From NCBI GenBank assembly GCA_045586905.1, contig JAZNBF010000104.1, forward strand, positions 1 to 6,989: 6,989 nt of DNA. Reading direction: 5' to 3'. The position numbers and the translations under genes were made by a program. Source of the DNA: RGIG1828 sp045586905. GTDB taxonomy: Bacteria; Bacillota; Clostridia; UMGS1810. The notes under the pieces are model-generated. The model was not told where the DNA came from. It saw only the letters and a program-made list of their open reading frames with translations, and searched no databases. This document shows, piece after piece, positions 1 through 5,746 of this stretch. Within the stretch, counting starts at the first letter, position 1; each line of letters begins with the position of its first letter.

Positions 1-1145
1 TTGCCCGACAAAAATGCATATAACTGCGGATTGTAGCTTCTCAGGTGATGCATCGACTCGTGAACAGCTGTAAAAAGTATAGGCTTCTGAGCATTTAAAG
101 AAAGTGTAATCTGCTTTGTCTCACTGTCATACACACCGTCAACTGCTCGCCCGTCAGCATCCGTAACATTGTTTGCAAATCCGACATTTACACCGGTAAA
201 CTTCGCAAGAGCTTTTAATGCAATCGCAGTCTTGTGAGAAATAGCAGACTTTGCATTGACAATCGGATTTTGTTGTGATAAAATATTATCAGAGGCGGGT
301 CGCCCATTTCTATAGGATTCTCCTATACGGGCATCTTTATGACCCTCCTTTTTTATTTGCAAAGAAACAGGTTCCATAGATACAAGGTCGTGAAATTTTG
401 CACTACCATTTTTAGAAATTGCAACCAAGACATCAGCAGAATAACCACGCTTGCCTATTTTAAGCAGTATTTTTCCCCGTCCAAATCCGACAATATCGTC
501 ATCTCTCTCATGATTCGGTTTTTCATTAACATAATCTGAAGAAGCAGACAAAACTTCGTCCAAATTACCGCCAAACATAAGTTTGTCTTTATATTTTAAA
601 TCGTCGGTATCTTCCAAAATTTGTGTATATTCAGAATGTGTAAACTCATTTCTGCTTGTAGTAGTGAATTTTATTGACTGACCATTAACAGGAATATATG
701 GACTATATTTTTTCATATATTCTCGCACAGTTTTTTCCCATTCGCTCTTTTTCTTACCGTGCAGAATATCTTTGTCAACGACAACAACAGGCTTATTATC
801 TACAGTATAAGCAACAGACATTTTATTGTTTGCAGATACTTCAGCATAATCCTTAACCTCAAAATCCACCTTACCAGGCATCACACCCTTGTATTTCTCA
901 CCAAGCTCTACAGCTACAATTGTTTTCGGATTATACTTCACAGTCTTTGCATCTTCAAAGATTGTGGCAAGATTTTCTGGCAGAACAAATTTATTAGTTT
1001 CATTATCATACCACGATGCCTGCTTTACAAGACTCTCAGCTTCAGATAACAGCTTTGAAACCTTTTTCATATCTGAAAAACCGTTTCTCACAAGCTCTGT
1101 CTGAAGCTTTTTTACACTCAGTTCGGCTTTCTGAAATGATACCAT
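1..1145 (-). CDS. Phage/ICE-type polyvalent protein fragment: barnase/LPD3-like module plus HExxH zincin (partial, runs off left edge)
   Basis: An open frame of 381 codons runs from ATG at 1145 to the window edge without a stop. Residues about 1-45 look helical. Residues about 160-265 (EFTHSEY, then LDEVLSASSDYVNEKPNHER, then ADVLVAISKNG and FHDLVSMEP) follow the pattern of the barnase-like/LPD3-type domain common in large polyvalent proteins of gut Firmicute phages and conjugative elements; I recall this from the family, and the exact Pfam name is uncertain. Residues about 300-381 resemble the zincin module of the same proteins and carry HESMHH (H362, E363, H366), an HExxH zinc-protease motif. 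Such proteins are usually injected or transferred with element DNA. The start is doubtful: an in-frame TAG (1151-1149) lies one codon before ATG, no Shine-Dalgarno is visible although every other gene here has one, and a terminator hairpin sits just upstream. It may be a 5'-truncated remnant rather than an expressed gene. Confidence 0.7.
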   Translation of the reverse strand, partial: MVSFQKAELSVKKLQTELVRNGFSDMKKVSKLLSEAESLVKQASWYDNETNKFVLPENLATIFEDAKTVKYNPKTIVAVELGEKYKGVMPGKVDFEVKDYAEVSANNKMSVAYTVDNKPVVVVDKDILHGKKKSEWEKTVREYMKKYSPYIPVNGQSIKFTTTSRNEFTHSEYTQILEDTDDLKYKDKLMFGGNLDEVLSASSDYVNEKPNHERDDDIVGFGRGKILLKIGKRGYSADVLVAISKNGSAKFHDLVSMEPVSLQIKKEGHKDARIGESYRNGRPASDNILSQQNPIVNAKSAISHKTAIALKALAKFTGVNVGFANNVTDADGRAVDGVYDSETKQITLSLNAQKPILFTAVHESMHHLRSYNPQLYAFLSG

Positions 1146-1159
1146 AATCTAAATACAAC

Positions 1160-1200
1160 AAAAGCACACAAACTGCGACATGTAGTTTGTGTGCTTTTTT
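1160..1200 (-). terminator. Strong bidirectional Rho-independent terminator
   Basis: A perfect 15-bp inverted repeat (1160-1174 and 1184-1198; core AGCACACAAACT / AGTTTGTGTGCT) encloses a 9-nt loop that can close by two further pairs. On the minus strand the stem is followed by TTTTGTTGTATTT, which suits termination of the 3410-1247 cassette. On the plus strand it ends in six T (1195-1200), so it could stop transcription both ways. It lies between the stop of the 347-aa gene and the ATG of the polyvalent-protein fragment, and so isolates that fragment from upstream transcription. Confidence 0.85.
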
Positions 1201-1227
1201 AAAATCATAAACTCAAATTCATTAAGT

Positions 1228-1253
1228 GTTATAGAGAGTTCACTGTCTATAAC
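1228..1253. repeat. Small inverted repeat over the stop codon of the 347-aa gene
   Basis: GTTATAGA (1228-1235) and TCTATAAC (1246-1253) form a perfect 8-bp inverted repeat with a 10-nt spacer. The right arm contains the TAG stop of the 1247-2290 gene. It lacks a T-run and is AT-rich, so it is a weak hairpin, possibly protecting the mRNA 3' end together with the strong terminator 30 bp downstream. It could also be chance. Confidence 0.4.
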
Positions 1254-2290
1254 TTATTTCTATTATTTTTTCCGGCACTAAGCATTGACCAAAAATGTTT
1301 TGACGGATTTGAGAGATATTCTTTGGTGGATACTGAATAGAGCTTTTTACGGTTAACATACAAACAGACTGTATTATCCTCTAAAACAAATGTAAGATAA
1401 CGATAGCGGCAAGCTACTTTATTGCGTTTTGAAACTATTGATTTTCTTATTGTTCTATATAGTTTGCATATGTTCAAATCTTTAAAGCTCAATTCACATA
1501 TATCATCAGAAGTAAGAAGCAAATATTCGGAGGTAGTTTCGCAAACACCTCCCCCACTGTTTGAAATGGGTTTGGGGAGCTTTTTCCATTCTGATATATT
1601 AAATCTGTAATACTCTTTATCTGAATTTTTTGGGATTTCGGTGATGTCTTTACGTTTTACAATCTCATACGAATCAATTTTGCCATAATGCTCTATGCAG
1701 GAATATCTGCCATAAAGATTTTTTGATTGATATACTGCAACATATGACAAATTCTCTACCGGCAAAGAAAGCTTTTCGCAGGGAATGTGATAAAAGCCTT
1801 TGCCGAGACATATATCAAGCTGCTCTCTGTTGCGAAGAAGCCCTATTAAAACATCTCTTTTATAAAAAGACTCCGACACATCTGCCGAATGTATTTCAGC
1901 AGAAGGGGCCCGGCTCGGAAATTCGGATTTACACTTACTATACAAGCCTGAAATATGCGCAAAGTGAGAGGATGAAGTCTGTTTGGTGTATGCGTCACGC
2001 TCCTCTTTGGTGATGAGTGTGACATTTACAAAAACGGACTGAGACAGCATATGCCTTATCTTACAGTAGGCATCATACAGTTCGCGACGCTCTGTCATGG
2101 ATTTTGTGTCGGTTTTGGCTACGAGAATCATTTTTGAAAGTTCGGTATAAAAGCTATATATCAAACTAATTTCCCGCCTGTTGGGCGAAAAATATCCGCT
2201 TTTTGTGTAGTAATTGGTATAGCGAATAAGTTGTAAAAGATTCTCCGAAAAAAGAGTGATGCTATTTCCAGTAGCCTGCATATCCTTCAT
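1247..2290 (-). CDS. Unrecognised 347-aa partner of the McrB-like ATPase, with a central 'GFYHIP...YVAVYQ' domain
   Basis: I cannot name this family. Residues 1-115 look mostly alpha-helical (LLQLIRYTNYY, ISLIYSFYTELSKMIL, LYDAYCKIRHMLSQ). Residues about 145-275 carry an ordered set of motifs: DVLIGLLRNREQLDI (146-160), GFYHIP (165-170), YVAVYQSK (183-190), YEIVKRKDITEIP (208-220), YYRFNI (227-232), LPKPI (238-242). I recall this pattern from uncharacterised bacterial proteins in which it is often fused or adjacent to nuclease domains; its beta-rich 'vaVYQ' core recalls PUA/EVE-like folds, but that is inference. The C-terminus (290-325) is basic and beta-rich. I see no PD-(D/E)xK, HNH, signal peptide or membrane segment. 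The start is supported by GAGGAG at 2304-2299, 8 nt before ATG. It overlaps the ATPase gene by 29 bp, which points to translational coupling and a joint function. A McrC-like or specificity-subunit role is possible but unproven. Confidence 0.85.
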   Translation of the reverse strand: MKDMQATGNSITLFSENLLQLIRYTNYYTKSGYFSPNRREISLIYSFYTELSKMILVAKTDTKSMTERRELYDAYCKIRHMLSQSVFVNVTLITKEERDAYTKQTSSSHFAHISGLYSKCKSEFPSRAPSAEIHSADVSESFYKRDVLIGLLRNREQLDICLGKGFYHIPCEKLSLPVENLSYVAVYQSKNLYGRYSCIEHYGKIDSYEIVKRKDITEIPKNSDKEYYRFNISEWKKLPKPISNSGGGVCETTSEYLLLTSDDICELSFKDLNICKLYRTIRKSIVSKRNKVACRYRYLTFVLEDNTVCLYVNRKKLYSVSTKEYLSNPSKHFWSMLSAGKNNRNKL

Positions 2291-3410
2291 TTTCGTATCT
2301 CCTCATCATTTCGGCAATTTTTTGGGCACTTAAAGGATATCGGCAACCATACATGCTGCCACCCTGCATCATTTTAGCATATGAATCGGGATATTCCTCC
2401 ACATTTTCGCCACCTTTTGTCATACAATACAAAAACAGTTCGGAAAGGCATTTCTGTATGGCAGAGGTGCCTCCGTGAATATGAGGAAGAATCTTAGAAC
2501 AGATGATATTGTCGATAGCTTTTTCCTGCGGGAAAATGTCATAGCGGCGATTGTATAAAGTGTAGATGAGAATGGTATCTCTCGTGTGCATGGAAATGGG
2601 AGCAACTGAAGCAAGAGTATATTGATTGAGGTTTTTGAGTACAAAGCTGAAATCTCTTGAATTTTCAAAGTCATCTGTAAAATCGCCCGAGGTGATGAAA
2701 TCACACTTCAAAAGTTCGTTGTCTACCTCAATGGGAATAGCCGGTTCAGGTCGGTCTTCAGGATAGGTGAACGAAAAAGTGATGTCGGGAATCTGAATCT
2801 CTATCGGAAAAGCATATTCCAAAACCTTGTCTGTGACGGGATATGATGTTTCATCGGTGCCTGATGTTGCAATTATGTAGAGATTGTCAAGGATTTTTAT
2901 ATTGCCATACAGACTTAAAGAATCAGCATCTTTTGCAAAAAACTCGCCAGAATACAGTGGCAAGCTTGCAATGCCCTCGGGTGTATGACTTTTGTGAGAC
3001 AATGCATGAAGAATAAAAGCCATATATTCACCGGGACGGGAAGAGTTGAAGTCTTCAAGGCAAATGAAATAAGGCTTTGATTTATCGAGCATGGCATTTT
3101 TAAAAAAATCGGTTAAAATACCTTTTCTGAAATATCCGTCTGTACTCAAAGTGCCAAGCAGATGTGAACTATTATGCCAGTGAGGCTCAACACAGACAGT
3201 TTTGAAACGTCCGTTTTCTTCGGTAGCTCCAATGCTCTCGGCATAAAGACGGGCTAGAGAAGATTTGCCTGAGCCCGACTGACCGGTGAGAATTACAAAG
3301 TGTTGGGTTTTAAGCGCGAGAAAAAGATTGTAGAGGGTATCTTTGGGAAACTTAAAGCCTTTTTGCGAAATGTATTCATATGTGTTTTGTATTACAGCAT
3401 CAATATTCAT
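2262..3410 (-). CDS. McrB-like AAA+ ATPase (382 aa) with atypical catalytic motifs
   Basis: This is an ATP/GTP-binding AAA+ protein of the McrB group. Residues 38-50 hold the Walker A loop (FVILTGQSGSGKS, K49). VEPHWHNSSHLLG (74-86) matches the 'VRPDW.D...LLG' block of the McrB-like clade. YFICLEDFNSSRPGEYM (114-130) is the Walker B region and ATSGTDETSYPVTDKVLEYA (181-200) the sensor-1/finger block. McrB proteins form hexamers that power a partner nuclease (McrC) in modification-dependent restriction. Here three positions differ from the usual family patterns: LED instead of LDE, SG instead of the sensor N, and Y199 where the family usually has R. The protein lacks an N-terminal DNA-reading domain and is short, so substrate recognition may lie in the overlapping downstream gene. 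The start is ATG 3410 with AAAGG 8 nt upstream; an in-frame TTG at 3479 was rejected because it lies inside the preceding terminator region and has no RBS. It could be a defence ATPase or a partly degenerate relative. Confidence 0.88.
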   Translation of the reverse strand: MNIDAVIQNTYEYISQKGFKFPKDTLYNLFLALKTQHFVILTGQSGSGKSSLARLYAESIGATEENGRFKTVCVEPHWHNSSHLLGTLSTDGYFRKGILTDFFKNAMLDKSKPYFICLEDFNSSRPGEYMAFILHALSHKSHTPEGIASLPLYSGEFFAKDADSLSLYGNIKILDNLYIIATSGTDETSYPVTDKVLEYAFPIEIQIPDITFSFTYPEDRPEPAIPIEVDNELLKCDFITSGDFTDDFENSRDFSFVLKNLNQYTLASVAPISMHTRDTILIYTLYNRRYDIFPQEKAIDNIICSKILPHIHGGTSAIQKCLSELFLYCMTKGGENVEEYPDSYAKMMQGGSMYGCRYPLSAQKIAEMMRRYENEGYAGYWK

Positions 3411-3440
3411 AAAGCGTGCCTTTCTTAACCTTTTGTATAT

Positions 3441-3471
3441 AAAAATACAGAGAGTTGAAAATCCCTCTGTA
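3441..3471 (-). terminator. Rho-independent terminator after the DUF1858 gene
   Basis: On the minus strand TACAGAGGG (3471-3463) pairs with CTCTCTGTA (3454-3446): 9 bp with one G-T pair and an 8-nt loop, followed by TTTTTATAT. It begins 10 nt after the DUF1858 stop. The ATPase start codon lies only about 30 nt beyond the T-run, so the ATPase cassette either depends on read-through of this terminator or has a weak promoter overlapping it (a poor TATACA lies at about 3437-3432). Confidence 0.8.
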
Positions 3472-3481
3472 CTTTTCAATA

Positions 3482-3685
3482 TTATTTGTCTTTGAGATAG
3501 TCGTTGAGTTTTTCAACAAGCTCATCGGCATCGACGCCATGTACAGCGCAAGCTTCTTCAATGGTTTCACCGCTTGCGGAAGGACATCCGAGGCAATGCA
3601 TGCCTATTTCAAAAAAGAAAGGTGCAGTACCTTCATCAAGTCTTAAAACATCAATGATTATAGTATCTTTTGTTACAGAAGCCAT
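3482..3685 (-). CDS. DUF1858 / hybrid-cluster-protein-associated redox disulfide protein
   Basis: This is a 67-aa cytoplasmic protein with the family's hallmark GMHCLGCPSASGETIEEACAVHG (residues 28-50), where C31 and C34 form the CxxC redox pair. Proteins of this small family occur widely in anaerobes, sometimes fused to or near the hybrid-cluster (prismane) protein; a thiol-disulfide role is presumed from the motif and not biochemically settled. Length and motif position are typical. The start is the ATG at 3685, since AGGAG (3698-3694) lies 8 nt upstream; the in-frame ATG at 3703 would place that RBS inside the gene. It has its own promoter and terminator, so it is probably a monocistronic unit. 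No hybrid cluster protein gene is in view. Confidence 0.93.
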   Translation of the reverse strand: MASVTKDTIIIDVLRLDEGTAPFFFEIGMHCLGCPSASGETIEEACAVHGVDADELVEKLNDYLKDK

Positions 3686-3693
3686 AATATATT

Positions 3694-3698
3694 CTCCT
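3694..3698 (-). promoter_or_regulatory. Ribosome binding site that fixes the DUF1858 start
   Basis: AGGAG with 8 nt to the ATG at 3685. It lies inside the longer possible reading frame that begins at ATG 3703 and so argues for the shorter 67-aa product. Confidence 0.85.
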
Positions 3699-3720
3699 TT
3701 CAAAATATGTTCATAGTAAT

Positions 3721-3748
3721 ATTATATACCTTTCAGGGGAAAATGCAA
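3721..3748 (-). promoter_or_regulatory. Sigma-A-type promoter of the DUF1858 gene
   Basis: The -35 box is TTGCAT (3748-3743) and the -10 box a perfect TATAAT (3726-3721), with a 16-bp spacer. It lies in the 79-bp gap after the fumarase beta stop and about 35 bp before the DUF1858 start codon. It is the clearest promoter in the window and indicates a housekeeping-type transcription unit. Confidence 0.75.
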
Positions 3749-3764
3749 TACCCAGGTTGTATAA

Positions 3765-4313
3765 TCAATCAAGTTCCCTGAAAGTATTTTTGCCTGTTTC
3801 GTACAAATCATTCCCTTTTGCATCAATTATGACAGTTACGGGGAAGTTCTCAACAGTAAGTGCTCTGACGGCCTCGGCGCCGAGGTCATCATAGGCTATG
3901 ATTTCAGATTTTTTAACATGACTTGCAAGGAGTGCGCCTGCGCCACCGATTGCGCCAAAATATACAGAGCCTTTTTCAACACAGGCTTTTTTTACCTCGT
4001 CTGAGCGCATACCCTTTCCTATCATGCCTGAAAGGCCAAGAGATATAAGCTCGGGCGCATAGGCATCCATGCGATAGCTCGTGGTGGGACCACAAGAGCC
4101 AATGACCTCGCCGGGACGTGCGGGACAAGGTCCGACATAGTAGATGACTTGACCTTCCACGTCAAACGGAAGCTTGTCTCCCCTACTGAGTGCTTCACAC
4201 ATCCTTTTGTGAGCAGCATCGCGGGCAGTGTAGATGGTTCCTGTGATGGTGACAGAGTCACCTGCTTTTAAATTTATAATTTTTTCTTTTGTAAGAGGGG
4301 TAGTTATGTTCAC
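3765..4313 (-). CDS. Class I fumarase / L(+)-tartrate dehydratase beta subunit (C-terminal fumarase domain)
   Basis: The 182-aa product is the beta chain of oxygen-sensitive [4Fe-4S] hydro-lyases that interconvert fumarate and malate (or dehydrate tartrate). Family landmarks occur in order: LKAGD near residue 15, TARDAAHKR (29-37), GPCPARPGEVIGSCGPTTS (61-79), RMDAY (81-85), YFGAIGGAGALLAS and FPVTVIIDAKGNDLY near the end. The length fits free-standing beta subunits. The Fe-S-binding alpha subunit is encoded next to beta in most genomes but is absent here: upstream is a gap, then a nucleotidyltransferase. The start is GTG 4313, with AGGAG at 4326-4322 and an 8-nt spacer; a longer frame from TTG 4394 has no RBS and adds residues foreign to the family. 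Fumarase versus tartrate dehydratase cannot be decided from this chain alone. I see no terminator after it. Confidence 0.93.
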   Translation of the reverse strand: MNITTPLTKEKIINLKAGDSVTITGTIYTARDAAHKRMCEALSRGDKLPFDVEGQVIYYVGPCPARPGEVIGSCGPTTSYRMDAYAPELISLGLSGMIGKGMRSDEVKKACVEKGSVYFGAIGGAGALLASHVKKSEIIAYDDLGAEAVRALTVENFPVTVIIDAKGNDLYETGKNTFRELD

Positions 4314-4321
4314 GGGATATT

Positions 4322-4326
4322 CTCCT
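4322..4326 (-). promoter_or_regulatory. Ribosome binding site that selects a GTG start for fumarase beta
   Basis: AGGAG with an 8-nt spacer to GTG at 4313. No ATG is at a useful distance, and the residues after GTG (NITTPLTKEKI) match the usual N-terminus of the family. Confidence 0.8.
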
Positions 4327-4411
4327 AAAAGGTTTGAAAATGTGCTTAGTAGATGAGTGAGAACAAGGCAAATCGGGTTTACATAAATCTGCAAAATCTG
4401 CCAAGAGCAAA

Positions 4412-4429
4412 TGTGGATAAAGTGGATAA
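4412..4429 (-). repeat. Tandem DnaA-box-like 9-mers
   Basis: On the minus strand TTATCCACT (4429-4421) is followed directly by TTATCCACA (4420-4412). The second is a perfect match to the bacterial DnaA-box consensus TTATNCACA and the first differs at one base. A third copy with one mismatch, TTATCAACA, lies at 4483-4475 in the same orientation. They sit in the gap upstream of the fumarase beta gene. No dnaA, dnaN or other origin gene is nearby, so they are more likely regulatory, or chance in AT-rich DNA, than an origin. Confidence 0.45.
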
Positions 4430-4547
4430 ATCTGTGTACAAGTTGTCATTTGAGGGTTTGCGAAGAAAAAATAATGTTGATAAATTTTGAAGTTTGGTGG
4501 AATTTGTCGTGCCGATTTACATAAACTGAATTTGTGGGCATATACAT

Positions 4548-5732
4548 TTATATGATGTCCAAATCTTTCATGACTGACAAACGTTTTTCAATGATTTCGT
4601 TTAACTGCGGTATAACTGTGCCGAAATCTGACATTTTTCTTTTGCCTGACAAAAGATTATATAGTGTCTTAACACATCTGTAAAACCACACAAAAGGCAG
4701 TAGAAAGGGATATTTCGTCAAAAACTTATATTCTTTCTGAAGATACTCTCTTCCGGCAAAAATTGTATGGAATTTGTCGAGTTTGTTATATTTGGTGATG
4801 TATTTTTTGTAATTTTGTTTTTTATTTGCTTCAATATTTAGAGCATGGAAAAATCCATTCAGTTTTTTCTGATTCTCTCCATATGAGCAAAACTCAATAT
4901 CTGATACAAAAAGATCCACCTTTTCAGAATCATATTCAAATTTTGAAAATGGTATTTTGTCAAATCCAAGATAATGCATGCCAGTTCCAAAAATTGTATT
5001 TAAAAGTGTGGTGTAACCAAGCTTATCGGTAAGGGCGTACACCCTATCCCACTGTATTGATTCCATATTGGCAGAGGCGTAGAAAAGAATGTCTAAGAGC
5101 CATTTGAACTTGACAAATTCCAGAATATAATGCTTTATAAAATGCAATATTAAAAATATTAAACCGTCTGTTACGCCAAGAGTTTTGAAAATCAAATCAT
5201 CCACGTAAAAATTTTGCAAAGGTTCTTTTATAAAATCAGCATTACCAAACCAAAGATCGTCAAAAATTTCGTCATAGAGTCGATAGTGAAATTCTATACC
5301 ACCTGCAAGTGGATTATAGACTTTCATATGATGATCTTCTTCACGCATTTTATAGACAGTGTAACCACGTTCTTTAAGAAGCGAAGCAATTTCAGAAAGT
5401 TTTGACTTTTCAACCAAAATATCTGTATCTGCACTTCGGCGAAGTTTATAGTCCGGATAGAAGCGGGAAACTGAAAGACCTTTTAAAATAATTGTATCTA
5501 TACCCATGCTTTCCAAAAGCTTTATAAGTTCAAAAATCTTTTGATTTTTGATGATCTGATGGGAATACTGACGCATAAGTAATGCTTTATTGACAGGGTC
5601 AAATGAATCGACAAAAAAGCCTTCAACCTGTCCTTGATAGGCAATAGCCAAAATATCTTGTGTTACAGTTTGTTTTTGACCGTTAATATTCAATTTAAGA
5701 TATTTTAAAAATTCTTTAAACAAATCTGTCAT
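4548..5732 (-). CDS. NTP_transf_5-type nucleotidyltransferase (surface polysaccharide locus)
   Basis: The 394-aa protein matches the uncharacterised nucleotidyltransferase family NTP_transf_5 (PF14907). An N-terminal helical region leads into IILKG (81-85), FYPD (91-94), then RRSADTDILVEK (98-109), whose D102-x-D104 pair is the expected metal-binding motif of the polymerase-beta-like fold, and IEFHYRLYDE (146-155), where E147 is the likely third acidic residue. The substrate is unknown; family members occur often in capsule and exopolysaccharide clusters and are presumed to transfer a nucleotidyl or related phosphate-containing group. The C-terminal part has aromatic stretches (FLTKYPFLLPFVWFYRCVKTLY, about residues 337-358) that might touch the membrane. 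AGGTGG (5744-5739) precedes ATG 5732 by 6 nt. It starts 14 nt after the FrhB-family gene, so the two are co-transcribed. It is probably the last gene of its operon, although no clear terminator follows. Confidence 0.85.
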   Translation of the reverse strand: MTDLFKEFLKYLKLNINGQKQTVTQDILAIAYQGQVEGFFVDSFDPVNKALLMRQYSHQIIKNQKIFELIKLLESMGIDTIILKGLSVSRFYPDYKLRRSADTDILVEKSKLSEIASLLKERGYTVYKMREEDHHMKVYNPLAGGIEFHYRLYDEIFDDLWFGNADFIKEPLQNFYVDDLIFKTLGVTDGLIFLILHFIKHYILEFVKFKWLLDILFYASANMESIQWDRVYALTDKLGYTTLLNTIFGTGMHYLGFDKIPFSKFEYDSEKVDLFVSDIEFCSYGENQKKLNGFFHALNIEANKKQNYKKYITKYNKLDKFHTIFAGREYLQKEYKFLTKYPFLLPFVWFYRCVKTLYNLLSGKRKMSDFGTVIPQLNEIIEKRLSVMKDLDII

Positions 5733-5746
5733 TACTTGCCACCTGT

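Larger units (their letters stand above)
4314..4547. other. Gene-free intergenic region between the nucleotidyltransferase and the fumarase beta gene
   Basis: These 234 bp hold no credible coding sequence on either strand; the short open frames lack RBS and family resemblance. They contain the RBS of the fumarase beta gene (4326-4322), a cluster of DnaA-box-like 9-mers (4412-4483), and no clear terminator for the gene ending at 4548. A good -35/-10 pair for the fumarase gene was not found; TTGTAC followed by TATCCA in the DnaA-box stretch is too poor to call. No remnant of an alpha subunit was recognisable. Confidence 0.6.

Noticed and set aside
759..1104. Overlapping plus-strand open frames at 759-1049 and 889-1104
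   Set aside because: Antisense to the continuous 381-codon polyvalent-protein frame, low complexity in composition and without start signals.
1723..2013. Plus-strand open frame of 96 codons
   Set aside because: It lies fully inside the 347-aa gene on the other strand, has no RBS or family resemblance, and the minus-strand frame has coherent motifs and translational coupling.
3411..3479. N-terminal extension of the McrB-like ATPase from TTG at 3479
   Set aside because: It would run through the terminator hairpin, has no RBS, and ATG 3410 has AAAGG at 8 nt; the extra residues (KSTEGFSTLCIF) do not look like the family.
3686..3703. Longer DUF1858 product starting at ATG 3703
   Set aside because: The Shine-Dalgarno AGGAG would lie within the coding sequence; no RBS precedes 3703.
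4314..4394. N-terminal extension of the fumarase beta chain from TTG at 4394, which would look like a signal sequence
   Set aside because: AGGAG sits exactly 8 nt before GTG 4313 and the protein is cytoplasmic in all known relatives.
4412..4483. Replication origin (oriC or plasmid ori)
   Set aside because: Only three weak-to-good boxes, no dnaA/dnaN/rep gene, no AT-rich unwinding repeats; reported only as DnaA-box-like sites.
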